From the NCBI GenBank assembly GCA_026982395.1, contig JALSHD010000017.1, positions 1 to 32,806 of the forward strand: a DNA stretch of 32,806 bases, read 5' to 3'. Positions 25,712 through 32,806 of the stretch are shown piece by piece (position 1 is the stretch's first letter; every line of letters begins with the position of its first letter). The DNA comes from Chromatiales bacterium (GTDB lineage Bacteria; Pseudomonadota; Gammaproteobacteria; Thiohalospirales; Thiohalospiraceae). Both the position numbers and the translations under genes were made by a program. The notes under the pieces are model-generated. The model had not been told where the DNA came from, did not search any database, and was given only the letters and a program-made list of their open reading frames with translations.

Positions 25712-27868
25712 CTATTGTGGCCCAACCATTGAATCAGGCTCATTCCAGCTTGCTGACCAAACGCTGTCACCATGCAGATAGTGCACCCCGTCTCCTTTCA
25801 ACAACGCACGATCCCCCAGCGGGTAGTAGCGACGATAGTCTGTATCTGCGGCTGACTCGACAACCATCCGTCCTCGCTCAACGATACCGGGCATCCTCTT
25901 TTCGGGACCACTGCCATCATAAATATCAAACAGGTAGAGTCCGGTATGCATCCAGGGATAAAATTGCCACGGCTCCAGAGGAATACGGGTATCACCGCCA
26001 GCATGCAGATTGATTGGCAATGCCAGCCGGGCCGGACGCCCCTGCTCCGGATCTGCCGGAAGCCAGGTCACCGCATGATGGTTGTATAATGAATCCGAGT
26101 CTGTTCCGCGCGCGCCGATTTCAATACTGTTAACCTCTTTCGGCAGCTGCGGATTACTGACATCAAACAGCGCCAGCTTCAACCCCTGATACCACGCACC
26201 ACGACCATCGCCCCAGTCGCTGTCCGCCGCAATAGCAGATTTTCCGATCCCCAGCAGCATATTTTCATTCACCGGATGAAGGTAATCGGAATAACCGGGA
26301 ATTTTCAGGCTGCCGGCGATAAAAGGATCGGCTGGATCGGAAAGATCCAGCACATAAAGCGGATCCGTCACCCGAAAGGTAACCAGATAACCGCGTTCAC
26401 CGAGAAAACGTGCCGCATACAGGCGCTCACTTGGCAAACCGATGGCCTCAGGCCGTTTTTCATTCGGCAAATGCGCCACCGTCCGCAAACGGCGGGTATC
26501 ACCGGTTTGATCCTCGGACAGCACCGTCAACCGGGTAGTGGCACTGCCGTTCCAGGATTCGCCGAGGGAGGTCGCAATAAACAGTACATCATCACGCTCA
26601 CCCATCCGGAATGATTTCTTGCCCTGCTCCCAGCCAAGATGCCCCCTGACCGTGGCTGAGCCGCGGTAGTCCGGCCCTCCGGTGGCAAGTGCAAATTTGT
26701 GAATCTCTGTTGTCTCTTCTGGCGGATAAACCACCATGTCCCGAGCCAGACGTTCGTTTGTCTGAATTACATAACGGTGGCGGGTAGTGGCCAGGTATAA
26801 CGACTGCTGGCTCACGTAGACCGTTTCCGTGGGCCCGACAATACAGCGTGCCGACGGCCTGCCGGATGGCTTGCGCAGATCAATGGCGATAATACTGATC
26901 ACATCTGCACTGACATAGCCCTCTTCAGCGGGAGGCAAGTAGCAGCTCTTTGCTGAAGTCAGATAGTCCTGCTTCAAACCATCGTCAACCTGCCATTTGG
27001 GTAACAAATCAGCCAGCGTGGCTTTATCAAGCAGCTGTTCATTCTCTTCCTTCTGAACACTGTCCCGGGGCCAGGGAAGATAACCTTTAACCCAGGGATA
27101 GTGTCGTGTCACCAGATAGAGCATCTCACCTATACGCCGGCTGGCCACCAGATGACCATCAAAAGCAAGCCTGGTCTGATGCTGTGGTTCGGCGGGATTA
27201 TCCACGTCAATGAAGCTGACATAGGTCATGCCGGAGCGCCATGACCAGGGAGTAAACCAATCTACTGCATAGAGATAATCATCTTTGCGGCCCAACACCA
27301 CCAGCAGATCGTTGCTATCTCCTTCACGTCCGGTAACCAGATAGGTACCATCAGCCCGCATACCCTTATGCAGCTCCAGCGAGGCAACTTCTTTGGCCGA
27401 GTGGGGGTTTTTACCCAATTCAAGCACGCGAATACGGTATGTAACCGGTTGTGGAACAGCAATCGAAATCGGCTTTGTCTCCGACGGAGCCGTTATGAGT
27501 TCCTGCTGTACCAGCACATACAGAAAACGGCCGTCACTTTTAAGCCGGTCCGCCTCATCTACTCCCGACTCCTGCAGGTTTGTGGTGGAAAAATCACCAC
27601 TACGGGGGCCGGAAGTATCATTTTCAATGCCCTGTGGCGCCTCTTCGAGAAGCACTTTATCGTAAGAGGATAATGTATACTGCTCCCGGATTGCCTTCTT
27701 CAGATGCTGTTCAAGCTGCTGTGCCGTAGCAAATTCAGTCAAAGCCTCCGAAACATCGCTCCCGTTTCCGGACGAATCCACCCATGGGTAAGATTCGTCC
27801 CCGCAAGCCGATAATAGTAACAACCCCCCTGAGATACCCAGGGATAAAATAAATCCGGTACGCCACAT
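25712..27868 (-). CDS. Beta-propeller domain lipoprotein (COG4880-like)
   Basis: Large predicted lipoprotein of 718 residues. The signal ends LLLLSAC with Cys22 as the lipidated residue, followed by a Ser/Gly/Asp linker. The body matches the secreted beta-propeller family distantly related to WD40 repeats: TTNLQESGVDEADRLKSDGR is its hallmark, then repeated blades such as YLVTGREGDSNDLLVVLGR, MTYVSFIDVDNPAEP, YLVTFRVTDPLYVLDLSDP and LKLALFDVSNPQLP. The function of the family is not established. The ATG at 27868 has GGAGG about 8 bases upstream. It stands alone between purF and rpsF with 188 bp before and about 160 bp after, so it is probably transcribed on its own or by read-through from purF. 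Confidence 0.88.
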   Translation of the reverse strand: MWRTGFILSLGISGGLLLLSACGDESYPWVDSSGNGSDVSEALTEFATAQQLEQHLKKAIREQYTLSSYDKVLLEEAPQGIENDTSGPRSGDFSTTNLQESGVDEADRLKSDGRFLYVLVQQELITAPSETKPISIAVPQPVTYRIRVLELGKNPHSAKEVASLELHKGMRADGTYLVTGREGDSNDLLVVLGRKDDYLYAVDWFTPWSWRSGMTYVSFIDVDNPAEPQHQTRLAFDGHLVASRRIGEMLYLVTRHYPWVKGYLPWPRDSVQKEENEQLLDKATLADLLPKWQVDDGLKQDYLTSAKSCYLPPAEEGYVSADVISIIAIDLRKPSGRPSARCIVGPTETVYVSQQSLYLATTRHRYVIQTNERLARDMVVYPPEETTEIHKFALATGGPDYRGSATVRGHLGWEQGKKSFRMGERDDVLFIATSLGESWNGSATTRLTVLSEDQTGDTRRLRTVAHLPNEKRPEAIGLPSERLYAARFLGERGYLVTFRVTDPLYVLDLSDPADPFIAGSLKIPGYSDYLHPVNENMLLGIGKSAIAADSDWGDGRGAWYQGLKLALFDVSNPQLPKEVNSIEIGARGTDSDSLYNHHAVTWLPADPEQGRPARLALPINLHAGGDTRIPLEPWQFYPWMHTGLYLFDIYDGSGPEKRMPGIVERGRMVVESAADTDYRRYYPLGDRALLKGDGVHYLHGDSVWSASWNEPDSMVGPQ

Positions 27869-28056
27869 AAGCCCTTCCTCCGGTACTTCGAGCCAGACCT
27901 TCCCATCTATGCCCTATACCCCCCAAAAGACCTTATATAGCACAAGCAAAACTACAATTCCTGCTACTATTTCACACAACAATTATTCGGGGAAATAGAC
28001 AGCGCTGAGATAGTGCGTTTCAGGAGCAAGCTGAGTAGTTACCCTGCCACAAGGCT

Positions 28057-29568
28057 CTATTTCGTGTTGTAAAGCTCAATCACAACATCATCATCAACAT
28101 TGCACAGGGTTTTGGCGCCATCATTACGCTGCTGCTCAAGCTGTTCAAGATATTCCCGGGTAACATCACCTGTCACATAGTTACCATCGAAGCAGGAAGT
28201 ATCGAAACGGGTAATCTCCGGATTACCTTTCCCCACCGCCTGAAGCAGGTCATCAAGGTCCTGGTATACCAGCCAGTCAGCACCAATGGCCTCCGCAATC
28301 TGCTGCTCGTCACGCTCATGGCCGATAAGCTCTTTTACCGATGGCATATCGATACCGTAAACATTGGGATAACGGACGGGGGGAGCCGCAGATGCGAAAT
28401 AGACCTTTCTGGCACCAGCATCACGCGCCATCTGGATAATCTGTTTTGATGTGGTGCCTCGAACAATGGAGTCATCTACCAGGAGGATGTTTTTGCCCCT
28501 GAATTCCAGATCGATGGCGTTCAGTTTCTGGCGCACTGATTTCTTGCGCTGCTTCTGTCCGGGCATGATGAAGGTACGACCGATATAGCGATTCTTGATG
28601 AATCCCTCGCGATATTTCACTCCCAGTTCATAGGAAAGCTGCAAAGCCGTAGTACGGCTGGTATCCGGAATCGGTATGACAACATCGATATCGTGGTCGG
28701 GAAAAACCTGCAGTATCTTGCGGGCCAGCATATCCCCCATGCGCAACCGTGATTTATAGACCGAGATTCCGTCGATAAAGGAGTCGGGCCGGGCGAAATA
28801 GACATGTTCGAAAATACAGGGCGCGCAGGAGGGGTTTTCCGCACATTGACGGGAATACTGGTTTCCATCCAGATCGATGAAAATCGCTTCGCCGGGGGCG
28901 ATGTCACGCACCCGCTCAAAACCCAGTGAATCCACCGCAACGCTTTCCGAGGCGACAACCCACTCTGCCCCGGAGTTGCTTTCCCTCTTTCCAAATACCA
29001 CCGGACGAATGCCGTACGGATCGCGGAAACCAACAATTCCGTAACCGGTGATCATCGCCACTACGGCATAGGCGCCACGGCAGCGCCGGTGCACGCCGGC
29101 AACGGCATTGAAAATGTCATCCTTGTCAACAGTCAGCTTGCCACAAGCCTGCAGTTCATGGGCAAAAACATTCAATAACACTTCCGAATCGGAATCGGTA
29201 TTGATATGTCGGAGATCTTCGCGAAACAGCTCCTCCTTTAGCTGCTCCACGTTGGTCAGGTTGCCATTGTGGGCCAGGGTAATACCGTACGGAGAGTTGA
29301 CATAAAAGGGTTGTGCCTCGGCAGAAGATGAACAACCCGCTGTCGGGTAACGCACATGACCGATCCCCATGTTGCCCTGCAGGCGAATCATGTGGCGCGT
29401 GTGGAAAACATCCCGTACCAGGCCATTGTCCTTGCGAAGAAAAAGCCGGCCATCATGACAGGTAACGATACCTGCCGCATCCTGCCCCCGATGCTGCAGC
29501 ACCGTCAGGCCATCGAACAGGGATTGATTGACTTCCCGGTGGGCAACAATACCGATAATTCCGCACAT
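28057..29568 (-). CDS. purF: Amidophosphoribosyltransferase
   Basis: First enzyme of de novo purine synthesis, making phosphoribosylamine from PRPP and glutamine; 503 residues. The N-terminal glutaminase uses Cys2 ([13 protein letters not shown]) as nucleophile with no propeptide, as in E. coli. [19 protein letters not shown] and AHNGNLTN are typical of the glutamine domain. The PRPP-binding loop is [17 protein letters not shown]. The start follows the cvpA stop by 8 bp; only a weak ribosome binding site is visible, so coupling with cvpA is likely. cvpA-purF is a conserved pair in gammaproteobacteria. Confidence 0.97.
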   Translation of the reverse strand: MCGIIGIVAHREVNQSLFDGLTVLQHRGQDAAGIVTCHDGRLFLRKDNGLVRDVFHTRHMIRLQGNMGIGHVRYPTAGCSSSAEAQPFYVNSPYGITLAHNGNLTNVEQLKEELFREDLRHINTDSDSEVLLNVFAHELQACGKLTVDKDDIFNAVAGVHRRCRGAYAVVAMITGYGIVGFRDPYGIRPVVFGKRESNSGAEWVVASESVAVDSLGFERVRDIAPGEAIFIDLDGNQYSRQCAENPSCAPCIFEHVYFARPDSFIDGISVYKSRLRMGDMLARKILQVFPDHDIDVVIPIPDTSRTTALQLSYELGVKYREGFIKNRYIGRTFIMPGQKQRKKSVRQKLNAIDLEFRGKNILLVDDSIVRGTTSKQIIQMARDAGARKVYFASAAPPVRYPNVYGIDMPSVKELIGHERDEQQIAEAIGADWLVYQDLDDLLQAVGKGNPEITRFDTSCFDGNYVTGDVTREYLEQLEQQRNDGAKTLCNVDDDVVIELYNTK

Positions 29569-29576
29569 AATTCAAA

Positions 29577-30080
29577 TTAGCCTGCAGGCTGCTGATAAGA
29601 GAAATACTGGGCCGCGTCGGCCGGGAGGAAACCACGCATCCAGGTTGCCAGCTCCTGGAAATGAGGCATGAACAACGACTGCCCCCACCACTCATCCTGT
29701 GGCAACGGTGTCAGACCGGCCAGGAAGACCAGTATCCCGACAATAAATACGCCACGAAGAATACCAAACAGCATGCCGATTGCCCGATCAGTTCCCGTCA
29801 GCCCGCTGGTTTTTACCAGCTTGACCAGCAGATGATTGATCACCGCCACTACCAGCAGGGAGGCGACAAACAGCAGCATAAAGGCCGCGACAAGCCGGAT
29901 GGAGGGGGTAGTAATAAAAGGCTCGAGCATTACCGCCAGCGTTTTGGAGAAGCTGATCGCCACCCAGATGGCTATCGCCCATGCCGCCAGCGCAAGTGCT
30001 TCACGAACAAACCCGCGGGTCAGGCTGATAAGACCCGATACCGCGAGAACGATAAGTACACCGTAATCAAACCAGTTCAC
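29577..30080 (-). CDS. cvpA: CvpA family inner-membrane protein
   Basis: Membrane protein of 167 residues with four hydrophobic segments, opening MNWFDYGVLIVLAVSGLISL and then RGFVREALALAAWAIAIWVA, both typical of CvpA. In E. coli CvpA is needed for colicin V production and bile resistance; the molecular role is unknown. It starts at GTG (30080), which overlaps the dedD stop as GTGA, with AAGGAT about 8 bases upstream. It sits directly before purF, as usual. Confidence 0.93.
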   Translation of the reverse strand: MNWFDYGVLIVLAVSGLISLTRGFVREALALAAWAIAIWVAISFSKTLAVMLEPFITTPSIRLVAAFMLLFVASLLVVAVINHLLVKLVKTSGLTGTDRAIGMLFGILRGVFIVGILVFLAGLTPLPQDEWWGQSLFMPHFQELATWMRGFLPADAAQYFSYQQPAG

Positions 30081-30751
30081 TGTTTTTTATCCTTGTGAGG
30101 AAAAATCATTCCGTTGAGATTAAATACCTTGCGCAGTTTTTCCTGTAATGCCTCAGCCTTGGCACGGGTACGCTCGGGGCCCACCCGCACACGGTAAATT
30201 GTACCTTTGCCGGTAGCAACCGCCTCGACGTATGCTGGATATTTTTTTGTCCTGATCCGGTCCCGTAGCACCATAGCATTGGCCCGCTCGGAAAAACTGC
30301 CCATCTGTACAACCCAGGCCCGGGTTTCCTCCGCCACTGTGCTCTTTGCCGGTTTGGCCGGTTTCTTTTCTGCCACCGGAGGCTTCTCTACCGGTTTGCT
30401 GCGCGGCGCAGGGGCCGCTTTTTCTGACAGCTCTGCATCGACAACGGCCTTCTGCTTATCTTCAGGTCTGGCCGGTACAAAATTCTCCGGCAACTCCCCG
30501 GTGTATTCATCAACCACCACAGTGGTTACCGGTTTCTTCTCCGGTCGAGGAGGAACTTCATGAAGGGGAATTTCCACGACCCGGCGACCCTCCTCCGGCT
30601 TGGGAGGAATATTGCTTGAGGTAATAAGCTGATCGAAACCGCCCTTGCCACCCAGCATCATGGGGATAAAGATCACCGCCAAGGACACCAGCACAACAGC
30701 ACCCACCAGGCGCTGTTTGAGACGGTTGTCTGATGTTGGCTGTTTCGCCAT
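30077..30751 (-). CDS. dedD: DedD-like SPOR-domain cell division protein
   Basis: Bitopic inner-membrane protein of 224 residues. A single transmembrane helix lies at about residues 14-33 (LVGAVVLVSLAVIFIPMMLG). A long Pro/Lys/Glu/Ala-rich periplasmic linker follows, and the C-terminal SPOR domain (from about residue 145) contains AWVVQMGSFSERANAMVLRD and IYRVRVGPERTRAKAEAL. SPOR domains bind denuded peptidoglycan at the septum. The ATG at 30751 has AGGGA about 6 bases upstream. Position between folC and cvpA matches E. coli dedD, which supports the symbol. It is translationally coupled to cvpA. Confidence 0.92.
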   Translation of the reverse strand: MAKQPTSDNRLKQRLVGAVVLVSLAVIFIPMMLGGKGGFDQLITSSNIPPKPEEGRRVVEIPLHEVPPRPEKKPVTTVVVDEYTGELPENFVPARPEDKQKAVVDAELSEKAAPAPRSKPVEKPPVAEKKPAKPAKSTVAEETRAWVVQMGSFSERANAMVLRDRIRTKKYPAYVEAVATGKGTIYRVRVGPERTRAKAEALQEKLRKVFNLNGMIFPHKDKKQ

Positions 30752-30793
30752 ATGTTTCCCTTACCCCCGGATTCCGCTACTGGAAAACGGCAA

Positions 30794-32056
30794 TTATACC
30801 GCCTCGGGCAGAACCTCCGCCACTGTAAAAAATGATCCGAACACAACAACCCGGTCTCCCGGCCGGGCGTCACGAACTGCCTGCCGGTAAGCCGCGACCA
30901 CATCGCTGAAACAGCGGACAGAACTGTTCCCGCATGTCTGCGCGACAACCCGGGAAAGCTGCTTGCCGCTGGCGCCGCGGGGCACATGCAGATCCGCCGC
31001 ATACCACTCATCAACAACGGGGCAGAGCTCGGCAATTACCCCCTCGTGATCCTTGTCGGCCAGCATCCCCACTACGGCCAGGGTACGCCCGGATGAAGGT
31101 TGCTCAGCCAGCGTCCCGGCCAGCACGGCTGCGGCATGGGGATTGTGTCCAACATCGAATATCCGGCTCACCTCGCCGGGGAAAATCTGAAATCGTCCCG
31201 GCAGGGAGGCGCCGGCCAGCCCCCGGTGCAGCCCATCCTCATTCACGGGGAACCGTTGTTTCAGCAACGTCAGCACCATCAACACCGCAGCCGCATTGCC
31301 CAGCTGAAATTCACCACTCAATGCCGGCAGGGGTAAAGCCGCGTGGCGCTGACCGGCTCCCCACCAGCTCCAGCCGCCCTCAACTCGTTCATATCCAAAA
31401 TCCTGCCCGGCACAGTAGAGGGTGGTTCCCAGTTGTTGCGCATGTTGCAGCAGTACCGCAGGGGGGGCCGGATCACCACATACGGCCGCACGCTCGGGAC
31501 GAAAAATGCCCGCTTTTTCCCAGCCGATAGATTCGCGATCACTCCCCAGCCACTCCTGGTGATCGATGCCCACGCTGGTAACCAGTGCGACTTCACTGTC
31601 CAGGACATTGACCGCATCAAGGCGTCCACCCAATCCCACCTCGAGAATGGCGACATCCAGGTTCTGGTCAGCAAAAATGTCGATAGCGGCGAGGGTACCG
31701 AACTCGAAATAGGTCAGCGCGACATCGCCACGGGCCTGGTCAACCCGCTGGAAGGCGGTACACAATCGGGTATCACTGACCTCACTGCCCAGAATGCGGA
31801 TCCGTTCGTTGTAACGCAACAGATGAGGAGATGTGTAGCTGCCAACACGGTAACCACCGGCCAGAAGGATGGATTCCAGCATGGCGACCGATGACCCTTT
31901 GCCATTGGTACCGCCAACCGTAATAACAGTAAAAGGGGGATGGGTCTGTCCCAGCCATTCCAGAACCGTTCGCACCCGTTCCAGACCCAGCTCGATGCCG
32001 GCGGGATTGAGGGTCTCCTGCCAGTTCAGCCACTCGGCCAACGACTTGAAACGCAC
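30794..32056 (-). CDS. folC: Bifunctional folylpolyglutamate / dihydrofolate synthase
   Basis: Mur-ligase-like ATP enzyme of 420 residues that makes dihydrofolate and adds glutamates to folates. The P-loop is VGGTNGKGSSVAMLE; GSYTSPHLLRYNERIRI, LEVGLGGRLDAVNVLD and VGIDHQEWLG are family signatures, and FDVGHNPHA is in the C-terminal domain. The start is GTG at 32056; an in-frame stop lies four codons upstream, so no longer form is possible, and no clear ribosome binding site is seen. It follows accD by 33 bp and precedes dedD by 42 bp, the normal accD-folC-dedD order. Confidence 0.96.
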   Translation of the reverse strand: MRFKSLAEWLNWQETLNPAGIELGLERVRTVLEWLGQTHPPFTVITVGGTNGKGSSVAMLESILLAGGYRVGSYTSPHLLRYNERIRILGSEVSDTRLCTAFQRVDQARGDVALTYFEFGTLAAIDIFADQNLDVAILEVGLGGRLDAVNVLDSEVALVTSVGIDHQEWLGSDRESIGWEKAGIFRPERAAVCGDPAPPAVLLQHAQQLGTTLYCAGQDFGYERVEGGWSWWGAGQRHAALPLPALSGEFQLGNAAAVLMVLTLLKQRFPVNEDGLHRGLAGASLPGRFQIFPGEVSRIFDVGHNPHAAAVLAGTLAEQPSSGRTLAVVGMLADKDHEGVIAELCPVVDEWYAADLHVPRGASGKQLSRVVAQTCGNSSVRCFSDVVAAYRQAVRDARPGDRVVVFGSFFTVAEVLPEAV

Positions 32057-32089
32057 GGCGTCAGTTCAGCTGGATAGATGAAGAGAGGA

Positions 32090-32806
32090 TCAATTTTCCC
32101 CTTCGGCAGTTTCGTCCGGAACAGCGTCTGGAGCAGGCGGATGTTCGACAGTAGCATCAGCAGCGGCGCTCCTGTGAGTCAAAATAGCCAGGATATTGGC
32201 CACCCTGTCACGCATCTCCCGGCGATCGACAATCATGTCGATGGCGCCGTGGTCGAGCAGAAACTCACTGCGCTGAAACCCCTCGGGCAACGTCTCGCGT
32301 ACTGTCTGCTCGATGACCCGTGGCCCCGCAAAGCCGATAAGGGCGCCGGGCTCCGCGATATTGATATCGCCCAGCATGGCAAAGCTGGCCGACACGCCAC
32401 CCATGGTGGGATCGGTAAGCACGGAGATAAATGGAATCCCCCGCTTGCTGAGACGCTCCAGCGCGGCACTGGTCTTGGCCATCTGCATCAGGGAGAACAG
32501 CGCCTCCTGCATCCGCGCCCCGCCGCTGGCAGAGAAACAGACCATGGGAATCCCTTCCTTCAGGCAGCGATCAACGCCACGGACAAAACGCTCGCCCACC
32601 ACGGAGCCCATCGACCCCCCCATGAAACCAAACTCGAACGCCGCCGCCACCAGCGGGATCTCTTTCAGTTGGCCGCGCATGACCACCAGCGCATCCTTCT
32701 CCCCGGTATTTTTCTGGGCTTGATTGAGGCGGTCCCGGTATTTCTTGCTGTCCTTGAACTTGAGAATATCCACCGGCTCCAGATCGGCGCCGATCTCCTC
32801 CCGCCC
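32090..32806 (-). CDS. accD: Acetyl-CoA carboxylase carboxyltransferase subunit beta, partial (N-terminus outside window)
   Basis: Beta subunit of the carboxyltransferase that with AccA transfers CO2 from biotin to acetyl-CoA, the first step of fatty acid synthesis. The C-terminal 238 residues are present; the N-terminal zinc finger is beyond the right edge. The crotonase-like core has [55 protein letters not shown] and [20 protein letters not shown], all diagnostic. A GTG at 32773 is internal and not the start, since the frame stays open with accD-like sequence to the edge. The tail after about 200 visible residues is Ala/Pro/Glu-rich and poorly conserved, as in other AccD proteins. Confidence 0.96.
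   Translation of the reverse strand, partial: GREEIGADLEPVDILKFKDSKKYRDRLNQAQKNTGEKDALVVMRGQLKEIPLVAAAFEFGFMGGSMGSVVGERFVRGVDRCLKEGIPMVCFSASGGARMQEALFSLMQMAKTSAALERLSKRGIPFISVLTDPTMGGVSASFAMLGDINIAEPGALIGFAGPRVIEQTVRETLPEGFQRSEFLLDHGAIDMIVDRREMRDRVANILAILTHRSAAADATVEHPPAPDAVPDETAEGEN

Overview
The window is a stretch of bacterial chromosome, almost entirely housekeeping genes, most likely from a gammaproteobacterium. The evidence is gene content and order: rpsF-priB-rpsR-(DUF2232)-rplI-dnaB-alr-radA, accD-folC-dedD-cvpA-purF, a PilW/PilF-type TPR lipoprotein between rlmN and hisS, and crcB close to serS. PriB in particular is a beta/gammaproteobacterial protein. Composition looks moderately GC-rich in the conserved genes and visibly AT-richer around 5.8-7 kb and 10.2-12 kb. 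The genus cannot be fixed from the sequence alone. No rRNA, tRNA, CRISPR array or intact insertion sequence was seen.

Left block (1-5741, all minus strand, read right to left): crcB, a DUF190 gene, an unrecognised two-TM protein, serS, then ndk (with its own good sigma70-like promoter), rlmN, pilW and hisS (cut by the window edge). Stops and starts overlap or nearly touch, and several starts are non-ATG (TTG for crcB and hisS).

Accessory block (5742-12100): a long region with little coding, then a plus-strand pair (methyl-accepting chemotaxis protein and OprB-like porin 44 bp apart), a small minus-strand lipoprotein, and a minus-strand CARDB-type lipoprotein gene broken by a frameshift exactly at a run of eight G. 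This is the least conserved part of the window.

Central plus-strand block (12101-18617): mobA (molybdenum cofactor guanylyltransferase), ispG (isoprenoid MEP pathway), a siroheme nitrite/sulfite reductase with an extra helical C-terminal domain, transaldolase, a single-domain PilZ protein and a Host_attach family protein.

Right block (18619-32806, all minus strand): radA, a PNPOx-like flavoprotein, alr, dnaB, rplI, a DUF2232 membrane protein, rpsR, priB (apparently starting at CTG) and rpsF, preceded by a promoter and a probable S6:S18 autoregulatory leader. Further right come a large beta-propeller lipoprotein, purF, cvpA, dedD, folC and accD (5' end outside the window). The first part joins ribosome, primosome/replication and recombination functions. 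The last part joins purine, folate and fatty-acid precursor synthesis.

I found no clear undescribed multi-gene system. The best leads are the homopolymer-interrupted surface lipoprotein (possible phase variation), the CTG start of priB, the porin with about 45 residues before its signal peptide and co-transcribed with a chemoreceptor, the unusual reductase C-terminal domain, and several strong hairpins in intergenic leaders.
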